Positions 1 through 5,943 of a stretch of 8,766 nucleotides of DNA are shown piece after piece. Origin of the DNA: Thiomicrospira sp. UBA5634 (lineage in GTDB: Bacteria; Pseudomonadota; Gammaproteobacteria; Thiomicrospirales; Thiomicrospiraceae). The notes under the pieces are model-generated. The model was given only the letters and a program-made list of their open reading frames with translations, searched no databases and was not told the DNA's origin. Position 1 is the stretch's first letter. Every line of letters begins with the position of its first letter. The stretch spans positions 1-8,766 of the forward strand of contig DIJW01000095.1 in assembly GCA_002421475.1 (NCBI GenBank), read 5' to 3'. The translations under genes were made by a program, and so were the position numbers.

Positions 1-375
1 GGGTTAATTGTCGGGCGCACCACCTTTGGTAAGGGGTCAGTGCAGACCTTGCTGCCATTAAATAATGGCGCAGCCATTAAACTCACAACCGCATTGTATT
101 ACACGCCTTCAGGTCGTTCAATCCAGGCAGAAGGTATTAAACCTGATATTGAGATTGATATGGTGAAGGTCGAACGTATTGAAAGTTCAAAACTTGATAA
201 CGTGAAAGAAGCAACCCTAGAAGGTCATTTGGGTAATGCCACCAAAACAACGAATACGGAGGTCATCACGGAAGACAACACTACTGTGAGTTTATTGTCA
301 GATGACTATGAATTGCATGAAGCGCTAAACTTATTAAAAGGTATGGTGTTTACCCAGAAGGTTGTTAAACGTTAA
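1..375 (+). CDS. S41 family C-terminal processing peptidase, C-terminal fragment
   Basis: This is the 3' end of a carboxy-terminal processing protease (CtpA/Prc-type, S41), which cleaves proteins near their C-termini in the cell envelope. The gene is cut by the window start; frame 1 is open from base 1. The first visible residues contain [11 protein letters not shown]; the Lys of FGKG (codon at 31-33) corresponds to the catalytic Lys of the Ser-Lys dyad in this family. It is followed by the typical [15 protein letters not shown] and GIKPDIEID segments that end the protease core. The last 65 or so residues are a polar tail ending in a short helix-like stretch ([13 protein letters not shown]), as usual for CtpA proteins. 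The nucleophilic Ser, PDZ domain and signal peptide lie outside the window. The GTG at 40 is an internal Val codon, not a start. The stop overlaps the next ATG by one base, suggesting translational coupling. Confidence 0.93.
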   Translation, partial: GLIVGRTTFGKGSVQTLLPLNNGAAIKLTTALYYTPSGRSIQAEGIKPDIEIDMVKVERIESSKLDNVKEATLEGHLGNATKTTNTEVITEDNTTVSLLSDDYELHEALNLLKGMVFTQKVVKR

Positions 376-929
376 TGCCACGTGTATTAGTACCCTTAGC
401 GGAAGGTTGTGAAGAACTGGAAGCGGTGACTTTGTTAGATTTGTTTGTGCGTGCCAAGTTAGATGTTGTTAGTGCGAGTTTAAGCTCGCAGCGTTTAGTT
501 CGTTGTAGTCGGGGAGTGGTTATTCAAGCGGAATACACCTTGGACGATGTAAGCGGACAAAACTTTGATCTAGTGGTGTTGCCGGGTGGTTTACCCGGTG
601 CAGATCATTTAGAACAGGATCAACGGATTTTACAGTTATTACGTGCAACCGTTGCGAATGGTGGTATTAGCGCGGCGATCTGCGCGGCTCCAAAAGTGCT
701 TAAAGCCGCCAAACTATTGGATGGCAAACAAGTAACCAGTTTTCCTGGAGTTTTGGATAAAAATCCGGCTCTCGGTATGACTTATCTTAATCAGCCGGTA
801 GTAGATGCCGGTTCGATCGTTACCTCTCGCGGTCCGGGCACGGCGATAGACTTTGCATTACATCTTATCGAACGTCTGCAAGGTGCGGATGTGCGTCAAC
901 AAGTCGAAGCCGGTTTAGTTCGCAGTTAA
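375..929 (+). CDS. yajL: DJ-1/PfpI family protein, YajL-like
   Basis: A 184-aa protein of the DJ-1/ThiJ/PfpI superfamily, closest in pattern to E. coli YajL. Family members are cytoplasmic and have been linked to protection of proteins from oxidative or carbonyl damage; the exact activity is debated. Visible signatures are the N-terminal strand and VPLAEGCEELEAVT, whose Glu16 matches Glu18 of human DJ-1; the DLVVLPGGLPGADHL segment near 65-79; the nucleophile elbow AICAAPKVL with Cys103 matching DJ-1 Cys106; and TSRGPGTAIDFAL near 150-160, the YajL-type C-terminal motif. Length is normal for the family (about 190 aa). The ATG overlaps the protease stop (TAATG), and AGAAGG lies at 356-361, a rather long 13 bases before it, so coupling to upstream translation probably helps. 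An intrinsic terminator follows 24 bases after the stop. Family is sure; orthology to yajL rather than another DJ-1 branch is likely. Confidence 0.9.
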   Translation: MPRVLVPLAEGCEELEAVTLLDLFVRAKLDVVSASLSSQRLVRCSRGVVIQAEYTLDDVSGQNFDLVVLPGGLPGADHLEQDQRILQLLRATVANGGISAAICAAPKVLKAAKLLDGKQVTSFPGVLDKNPALGMTYLNQPVVDAGSIVTSRGPGTAIDFALHLIERLQGADVRQQVEAGLVRS

Positions 930-953
930 GTAAATTGTCAAGATTGTCGTCAT

Positions 954-980
954 AACGTCCGGTTGGGCGTTTTTGCTTTT
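954..980 (+). terminator. Intrinsic terminator after yajL-like gene
   Basis: Stem 954-960 (AACGTCC) pairs with 965-971 (GGGCGTT) with one G-U pair and a GGTT loop, followed directly by a T-rich run (970-980, TTTTTGCTTTT). This is the classic rho-independent arrangement for rightward transcription and should end the protease/yajL transcript. Confidence 0.75.
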
Positions 981-984
981 GAAC

Positions 985-1012
985 ATTGAATCACCAGGCC
1001 TGGTGATTCAAT
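985..1012. repeat. 28-bp perfect palindrome with iterated-motif core
   Basis: Bases 985-1012 are a perfect, uninterrupted inverted repeat centred between 998 and 999: 14-bp arms beginning ATTGAATCACC. The middle 14 bases are CACCAGGCCTGGTG, the motif found elsewhere in the window inside genes. It lies between two convergent genes, 11 bp past the stop of the 60-aa leftward gene. As RNA it would form a very stable hairpin on either strand, so a role in ending leftward transcription is plausible, but no strong U-run follows on either side (TTATTC on +, GTTCAAAAGC on -). Confidence 0.85.
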
Positions 1013-1022
1013 TTATTCTGGT

Positions 1023-1205
1023 TTAATGTAAATCTTTGCGTAGCATTTGGCGTATTTGTTCGGCAAGCAGTTTGGCTGCTTCGCTCGATAAAGGTGGTAA
1101 GGCTTGGTTTCGAGCACGATCGGTCTTGGCAATCGTTTCTAGCAGTTTAGTAATTTCTTGTTGAGTTTCATTTTGATAAGGTTGGTTAGGAAGTTGTTTG
1201 GCCAT
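1023..1205 (-). CDS. Small hypothetical protein downstream of the GGDEF-EAL gene
   Basis: A 60-aa protein I do not recognise. The N-terminus is polar and Gln/Asn/Pro-rich; residues from about 14 to 34 (ETQQEITKLLETIAKTDRARN) and 40 to 58 (SEAAKLLAEQIRQMLRKDL) look like two amphipathic helices split by a Pro-Pro turn. There is no signal peptide, membrane segment or Cys pair. The ATG is 3 bases after the stop of the cyclic-di-GMP gene, with AAAGAG about 10 bases upstream, inside that gene's last codons. Spacing and Shine-Dalgarno-like sequence support a real, co-translated gene. It ends just before the 28-bp palindrome. Function unknown; a soluble partner of the upstream sensor is possible but is only a guess from position. 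Confidence 0.6.
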   Translation of the reverse strand: MAKQLPNQPYQNETQQEITKLLETIAKTDRARNQALPPLSSEAAKLLAEQIRQMLRKDLH

Positions 1206-1208
1206 GAT

Positions 1209-3575
1209 TTAGGCGCTCTTTAATATGTCTAATTTATCGAACGGAAACTCATCGGCTGTGACCGGTCGACTGAATAAATAACCTTGCCCTTCGTCGCAGC
1301 CGAGTTCACGTAACAAGCTTAATTGATGTTCGGTTTCGATGCCTTCAGCAAGGACTTTAAGACCTAAACTTTTTCCCATTGTAATAATGGCTGCAACAAT
1401 TGAGTAAGATTCGGCATTGTAGTCAAGATCACGGATAAAACTGCGGTCAATTTTAATCCGATCCACATTGAGGTGTTTGATATAGGCGAGTGAGCTGTAA
1501 CCTGTACCAAAATCATCCAGTGAAATTTCGAGGCCTTTCTGCTGTAGCTCATAGAGTTCACTATTATCTTCATGCAAGTGATCCATCAATAAACTTTCAG
1601 TGATTTCTAAGTCTAGTTGTTCCGGGAGCAGTTCATATTGCTCCAGTTTGTATTTAACCAGTTGCGGAAATCCTTGACCGTTTAATTGGGCGCTAGAGAC
1701 GTTGATGGCAATCCGCTGTAAATGTTTATTGTTTTGTTGCCATTGCTGTACTTGCTGTAATGCATTGTCCAGCACAAAACCACCTAGAGCCTGAATTAAG
1801 CCAAATTTTTCGGCCAAGGGTATAAATTCATCCGGCGGTACCAACCGATCAGCCATTTTCCAGCGTAATAATGCTTCTGCTCCGACGACTTGCAGAGTAT
1901 CTAAACGATACTGCGGTTGATAAACCAAGAAAAACTCATTGTTTTTTAATGCTTGATGAAGGTTGATTTCACTTTCATACAGATAGTGAATATGTTCATT
2001 CATTTTGTTGGAAAATAGACAATAACTGTTTTTTCCTTGTTCTTTAGCTTTGTACATTGCAAAGTCGGCATGGCGCATCAGATCTTCTTGGGTTAAGCCG
2101 TCTTTTGGATAAATGGCGATACCTACACTGCAACCTAAAGTTTGCGAGGGATTGACCGGTTGGTATTGCTGTTTAATGGCCTCTATCAATTCGTTGGCAA
2201 ATTTAGCGAGTTCAAGTTCGTCAATTTGTTGGCAAATAATTGCAAACTCATCCCCGCCGAGACGGGCAACTAGGTTGATCCCTTTGTTGGCAGTATGTGT
2301 TTGTAATAAATGCGCGACTTGTTGTAACGCGCGATCGCCTGCGGCATGGCCTTGTGTATCGTTAACCCATTTAAAATTATCCAAGTCGAGGAAAAACAGC
2401 GCGAATGAATTAATTTGCTCATCTTTAATCCAAGATTTTAATGTGCGTTGAAATAGGTGTCGGTTAGGCAGTTGTGTTACAAGGTCGTAGTTTGCTAGGG
2501 TTTCAAGTTCATTTTGAGTTTGTTTGAGATGCGTTATGTCGGTAAATAAAAATGACAGGTAGACTGAATCTAAACGTACGTCTTCTATTTGGTAAACGTC
2601 GACCAAAAAGTGTCGGTCATCTTCATCACGTAACGCGCCTTCTTGGCGGGCATAACCTTGCTGAACGACATCAGTGAATAATTTATCTTCATTGATGCCG
2701 ACAAATAATTGGTTCAACAATGACCAGATATAAAACTCTTCTTCTAAATCGTTTTCTGCCAGTAGGGTGCTGAATTTTAGATTGGTTTTGATGATTTCGC
2801 CTTTTTCCGTAGTAATGGCGATAGATTCGTGAATATTTTGCAAAATAGCACTATCCAGCACGATTTCTTTGGTGCGCTCTCTTACTTCATCTTCAAGGGT
2901 GTTTTTAAAGTTGTCTTGAATCCGCTGGGCTCGGTGTAGTTTTTTTAGTGATATTAAACTGACTAAACCTAATACTACAAACAAACTGACCAGGGTAAAA
3001 ACCCATAAACGTTTGATCGCTTGAATATCTTGGTTAACCGCTTGTTGTGCTTGTTGAACCAGTTGGTTTTTGGTGGCGTAAAGTGTTTGAAACATCGCAA
3101 TAGCCTGTTCTTGAACCGGCAGTGTGATATCGACTAGAGTATCAAGGGCAATGTGATTTTGTTCGTTGAGTGCAAGTTCAACCACTTGATTTTGTAAGTC
3201 TCGATTAAGGGTTGTTACTTCAAATAATTGTTGGAGTAGTTTTTGTTCTTCTGTCGTGGTATCTAAACTTTGATAAGTTGCAAAAGCTTCACGAATGGCT
3301 TGTTCTTGTTTAAAAAAGGTCATTTGTAACGCATCTTTTTCAAACGGGTCATCAGTCGTAACCATTTTTAGTAACATGACACTTCGATCACGTGCCGCTT
3401 GGTAAAGATTTTCGACTAAGGATTTCTGTATATGATGATTAGTCAGTTGAATGGTAGACTGTTGAATGCGTTTTTCGAGGGTATAAGCAATCACGCTTGA
3501 ACTGATCGCCACTAAAAAAATAAGTGCGTAGCCCAAACCAACATAAAAGGTCGTGTTTTTTGTCGAGTTAGTCAC
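1209..3575 (-). CDS. Membrane-bound GGDEF-EAL cyclic-di-GMP signalling protein with PAS domain
   Basis: A 788-aa bifunctional-type cyclic-di-GMP enzyme. Order: membrane segment about 13-31; extracytoplasmic, mostly helical region 32-188 resembling a four-helix-bundle sensor; second membrane segment about 190-210; coiled linker with DEVRERTKEI; PAS-like domain about 240-350; GGDEF about 360-520; EAL about 535-780. The cyclase signature GGDEF is intact at 440-444. The inhibitory I-site, normally RxxD, reads KGIN at 431-434, so classical product inhibition is probably lost. The phosphodiesterase residues are all present: E567 (EALLRW), N625, E657, D687-D688 (DDFGTGYSS), K708, E744 and Q764. Hence both synthesis and hydrolysis of cyclic-di-GMP are possible; net activity cannot be read. 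The start is GTG at 3575, supported by AGGA at 3581-3584 five bases upstream. What the outer domain senses is unknown. It lacks the iterated palindrome found in neighbouring genes. Confidence 0.95.
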   Translation of the reverse strand: MTNSTKNTTFYVGLGYALIFLVAISSSVIAYTLEKRIQQSTIQLTNHHIQKSLVENLYQAARDRSVMLLKMVTTDDPFEKDALQMTFFKQEQAIREAFATYQSLDTTTEEQKLLQQLFEVTTLNRDLQNQVVELALNEQNHIALDTLVDITLPVQEQAIAMFQTLYATKNQLVQQAQQAVNQDIQAIKRLWVFTLVSLFVVLGLVSLISLKKLHRAQRIQDNFKNTLEDEVRERTKEIVLDSAILQNIHESIAITTEKGEIIKTNLKFSTLLAENDLEEEFYIWSLLNQLFVGINEDKLFTDVVQQGYARQEGALRDEDDRHFLVDVYQIEDVRLDSVYLSFLFTDITHLKQTQNELETLANYDLVTQLPNRHLFQRTLKSWIKDEQINSFALFFLDLDNFKWVNDTQGHAAGDRALQQVAHLLQTHTANKGINLVARLGGDEFAIICQQIDELELAKFANELIEAIKQQYQPVNPSQTLGCSVGIAIYPKDGLTQEDLMRHADFAMYKAKEQGKNSYCLFSNKMNEHIHYLYESEINLHQALKNNEFFLVYQPQYRLDTLQVVGAEALLRWKMADRLVPPDEFIPLAEKFGLIQALGGFVLDNALQQVQQWQQNNKHLQRIAINVSSAQLNGQGFPQLVKYKLEQYELLPEQLDLEITESLLMDHLHEDNSELYELQQKGLEISLDDFGTGYSSLAYIKHLNVDRIKIDRSFIRDLDYNAESYSIVAAIITMGKSLGLKVLAEGIETEHQLSLLRELGCDEGQGYLFSRPVTADEFPFDKLDILKSA

Positions 3576-3580
3576 AGAAT

Positions 3581-3584
3581 TCCT
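3581..3584 (-). promoter_or_regulatory. Ribosome binding site deciding a GTG start
   Basis: On the minus strand AGGA precedes the GTG by five bases (GGAATTCT-GTG). There is no competing in-frame ATG at a good distance, so this site fixes the start of the GGDEF-EAL gene. Confidence 0.6.
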
Positions 3585-3612
3585 GTTAATAAAGCTAGCG
3601 GATTAAGGCTCT

Positions 3613-3641
3613 ATTATGGGAGTTTTAAAGCATGCAAACAA
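3613..3641 (-). promoter_or_regulatory. Candidate sigma-70 promoter for the GGDEF-EAL gene
   Basis: On the minus strand, TTGTTT (3636-3641) and CATAAT (3613-3618, 5 of 6 to the -10 consensus) are separated by exactly 17 bp. Transcription would begin near 3606, leaving a leader of about 30 bases that contains the AGGA site. The -35 box is weak (3 of 6). No equally good promoter was found for the divergent yihY gene in the same 112-bp gap. Confidence 0.4.
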
Positions 3642-3687
3642 ATAAATTATTGTAATAGGCACACAAGCCGCAGCAGGTGAAGGTGAA

Positions 3688-4530
3688 ATGGCGAAGTTTG
3701 GAGTTTTTTGGCGTGATGTAATGTTGCGATTTTGGCGGCAGCGAGGGGCTGATGCGGTTGCCATTTTGGCTTATACCAGTCTGATTGGTATTGTGCCGAT
3801 GTTGGCGGTGATGTTAAGTTTGTTTTCGGCTTCCGCATGGTTTGAGCCGTTTCAGCATTTAGTGATGCAGCAAGTTGTGGCACATTTAATGCCAGAGTCG
3901 CATCCCGCCATTCAACAGACATTGGCCTCATTTGCCCAACAAGCGAGTGGATTAGCGGCACCAGGCCTGGTGCTGATGTTATTAACTACGTTAGTTTTGT
4001 TGTGGACGATTGATCAAAAAATGAATGCCATGTGGGATCAGGGGGTGCAACGTAGTTGGTGGCATAGCTTACTTAATTATTTGGGAATCAGTTTAATTGG
4101 GCCCATTTTACTCGGTATCAGTTTGCTGGTTAGTACAACGGTTTTGGCTTGGCCTTTATGGCTTGATGTGCTGACAGTAAAACAGTGGGTGATTGAGCTG
4201 ATTAACAGCTTGCCGTTTTTGTTCAGCATTTTGGGTTTTATGCTGTTGTATCGTTTTGTACCGGTACAAAAAATAAGTTGGCACCAGGCCTGGTGGGTCG
4301 GATTGATGGCGGCAATACAAATTGAATTGTTAAAGTGGGGATTTGGTTGGTATGTGAATGCTTTTCCAACCTATGACTTGGTATACGGTGCATTAGCCGC
4401 TGTGCCTTTATTTTTGCTGTGGTTGTATTTGATGTGGTTTATTGTGATTTGGAACGCTTGCGTGCTGAGTGAGTGGGGGCGTGCAGATCAACCTGCTGAG
4501 CTTGTTGTGTTGTCACAACAAGCTGAGTAG
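3688..4530 (+). CDS. yihY: YihY/BrkB family inner membrane protein
   Basis: A 280-aa polytopic inner-membrane protein of the YihY/BrkB (UPF0761) family; E. coli YihY is about 290 aa. The family was once called tRNA-processing ribonuclease BN by misassignment; its real function is not settled. Alignable family segments include AILAYTSLIGIVPMLAVMLSLF near 25-46, LVLLWTIDQKMNAMWD near 103-117, ISLIGPILLG near 134-143 and FPTYDLVYGALAAVPLFLLWLY near 226-247. About six hydrophobic stretches are visible: 24-46, 90-107, 132-155, 173-192, 203-220 and 236-262. The start ATG at 3688 follows AGGTGA close by (3681-3686) and a second AGGTGA a little further up (3675-3680). Two copies of the iterated palindrome lie inside the gene. 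The last codons form a perfect hairpin, and the gene ends 9 bp from the convergent gshA. Confidence 0.93.
   Translation: MAKFGVFWRDVMLRFWRQRGADAVAILAYTSLIGIVPMLAVMLSLFSASAWFEPFQHLVMQQVVAHLMPESHPAIQQTLASFAQQASGLAAPGLVLMLLTTLVLLWTIDQKMNAMWDQGVQRSWWHSLLNYLGISLIGPILLGISLLVSTTVLAWPLWLDVLTVKQWVIELINSLPFLFSILGFMLLYRFVPVQKISWHQAWWVGLMAAIQIELLKWGFGWYVNAFPTYDLVYGALAAVPLFLLWLYLMWFIVIWNACVLSEWGRADQPAELVVLSQQAE
3958..3973. repeat. Iterated palindrome copy in yihY (16 bp)
   Basis: GCACCAGGCCTGGTGC is a perfect 16-bp palindrome, read in frame as Ala-Pro-Gly-Leu-Val-Leu at residues 91-96 at the start of a membrane segment. It carries the full 14-bp core. Confidence 0.9.
4282..4295. repeat. Iterated palindrome copy in yihY (14 bp)
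   Basis: CACCAGGCCTGGTG, 323 bp from the previous copy. It is read here in a different phase, giving His-Gln-Ala-Trp-Trp at residues 199-203, so the conserved object is the DNA and not one peptide. Confidence 0.9.
4499..4524. terminator. Perfect hairpin embedded in the 3' end of yihY
   Basis: An 11-bp stem, AGCTTGTTGTG (4499-4509) with CACAACAAGCT (4514-4524), closes a TTGT loop. It encodes the last residues of YihY and ends 4 bases before the stop codon. What follows is GAGTAGGTGTTTGGTTT, only moderately T-rich, so it is a weak intrinsic terminator at best. Because yihY and gshA converge with 9 bp between stops, the same hairpin forms just downstream of gshA on the other strand and may end or protect both transcripts. 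Confidence 0.5.
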
Positions 4531-4539
4531 GTGTTTGGT

Positions 4540-5838
4540 TTAGGCTTTCATTTTATCGCGCGCGGATTGTATTTCGCGCGCAGCAGCGAGTAACGCTAAA
4601 CGCGCCACTACGCCATAGGCATAAAAGCGATTAGGTTCTGCGTCCGGTGCTTGAGTTTGATCAGGCAATACGCCTGATTGTTGAAATGACATAGGCTCAA
4701 AATGCATACCGGGTGAATTCAAGTTATCCGTTGCCGTTTTGCCGGTATGAATGCGATAAAAACCGCCAATTACATGATTGTGAATCATATAAACCACCGG
4801 CTCTGCAACCGCATCATCAACGGTTTCAAAGGTATATACACCTTCTTGTACCAGCATTTTATCTACTGCCAAACCTTCTTTAGCCGAGGTCATTTTCGTG
4901 CGTTGTTTACGGTTTAAGTTCAACACATCATCCGCATTTTTGACCGACATAATCGCCATGCCGTAAGTGCCGCTATCGGATTTAATAATCACAAACGGTT
5001 TACAGTCGATATCATGTTCATGATAGTAGTTGGCGGTATTTTCCAGCACTTTATTGACGGTTTCAGCGAGATTTTCCAGTCCAATGCGTTCTTTAAAATC
5101 AATCGGTCCACATTGGACTGATTCGGGTGTAATGAGCCATGGATCTATATCAATCAATTGACTGAATTCGCGCGTCACATCGGAGTAATGATTAAAATGC
5201 TGGGTTTTATAGCGCGTTGACCAGCCCAAATCCAACGGCGGCAATAATACTTGTTCGATATTTTCCAAAATGGGCGGACGACCGGCGGATAAGTCATTAT
5301 TAAGTAACACTGCGCAAGGGAAAAAGTTTTCTACCCCGACACGTTCGCCTTGGCGAATGAGTAGTTTTAGGGTGAGTGTTCGACCTGAGGGTAAATCAAT
5401 TTGACTGGTCGCGGTAACTTCCGGGTTAAGTGAGCCAATTTGCACATCATAACCGGCGTTTTCAATGATTTCTTTTAGGGTGCAGACGTTTTCCAGATAA
5501 AACATATTACGAGTATGGTTTTCCGGAATAATCAACACGCCATCGGTAATTGGGCAGGCTTGTGTAATGGCGTTTTGTGCTGCTTGGACCGCTAAAGGGC
5601 GTAGATCGGGATGCAGATTATTAAAACCTGCCGGAAATAAGTTGGTATCCACCGGCGCAAGTTTATAGCCGGCATTTCGCAAGTCGACCGAAGCATAAAA
5701 TGGTGCCGGCGTTTGACGGAACTGCTGACGAAACCAACATTCAATTGCCTGACTATGGCTAAGTAAATGCTGCTCTAACTCAAGTAGCGGACCTTTTAAC
5801 GCCGTTTTTAAATGTGGAACTTGATAAGCGTTGGGCAT
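4540..5838 (-). CDS. gshA: Glutamate-cysteine ligase, Acidithiobacillus-type
   Basis: ATP-dependent ligase joining L-glutamate and L-cysteine to gamma-glutamylcysteine, the first step of glutathione synthesis, in the cytoplasm. It belongs to the uncommon proteobacterial family first described in Acidithiobacillus ferrooxidans (Pfam GshA-type), not to the E. coli or plant-like types. Matching segments are FYASVDLRNAGYKLAPVDTNLFPAGFNNL near 47-75, PENHTRNMFYLENV near 105-118, and KPFVIIKSDSGTYGMAIMSV near 280-299, the last resembling an ATP-grasp-like nucleotide site. Length from ATG 5838 is 432 aa, typical for the family. The frame is open up to an ATG at 5916, but 5838 is preferred: homology begins there, and a strong extended -10 element overlaps the ATG at 5871, so the longer forms would lie upstream of the transcript. 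AGAG/CAG just upstream is a weak ribosome site. It follows rsmE by 105 bp. Confidence 0.88.
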   Translation of the reverse strand: MPNAYQVPHLKTALKGPLLELEQHLLSHSQAIECWFRQQFRQTPAPFYASVDLRNAGYKLAPVDTNLFPAGFNNLHPDLRPLAVQAAQNAITQACPITDGVLIIPENHTRNMFYLENVCTLKEIIENAGYDVQIGSLNPEVTATSQIDLPSGRTLTLKLLIRQGERVGVENFFPCAVLLNNDLSAGRPPILENIEQVLLPPLDLGWSTRYKTQHFNHYSDVTREFSQLIDIDPWLITPESVQCGPIDFKERIGLENLAETVNKVLENTANYYHEHDIDCKPFVIIKSDSGTYGMAIMSVKNADDVLNLNRKQRTKMTSAKEGLAVDKMLVQEGVYTFETVDDAVAEPVVYMIHNHVIGGFYRIHTGKTATDNLNSPGMHFEPMSFQQSGVLPDQTQAPDAEPNRFYAYGVVARLALLAAAREIQSARDKMKA

Positions 5839-5869
5839 AATTCTGCTCTGTCGTTGGGGGTGATAACGC

Positions 5870-5878
5870 ATTATAGCA
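5870..5878 (-). promoter_or_regulatory. Extended -10 promoter for gshA
   Basis: The minus strand reads TGCTATAAT (5878 down to 5870), a perfect extended -10 element (TGnTATAAT). No good -35 lies at 16-18 bp; a TTGACT sits 29 bp away, too far to serve. Start of transcription would be near 5863, giving a leader of about 25 bases to ATG 5838. TGATCAATGCATCA just upstream is an imperfect dyad that could be an operator, but this is speculative. Confidence 0.55.
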
Positions 5879-5943
5879 AAGCCAGTTGTTATGATGCATT
5901 GATCAGTCAATCTCAACCAGGCAAAAGCTGTGGGTTATAGCGG

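Noticed and set aside
1530..1536. AGGCCT site inside the GGDEF-EAL gene
   Set aside because: Context is GAGGCCTTT, without the flanking C/G of the iterated motif, so it is counted as chance.
2331..2338. GCGATCGC, the cyanobacterial HIP1 octamer
   Set aside because: I noticed only this one copy, inside the GGDEF-EAL gene; a single octamer is unremarkable.
2113..2451. Rightward 112-aa open frame inside the GGDEF-EAL gene
   Set aside because: Cys/Ser-rich translation typical of an antisense shadow; the opposite strand encodes the intact GGDEF domain.
3647..3961. Leftward 104-aa open frame overlapping the start of yihY
   Set aside because: It lies opposite clear yihY coding sequence and has a low-information translation.
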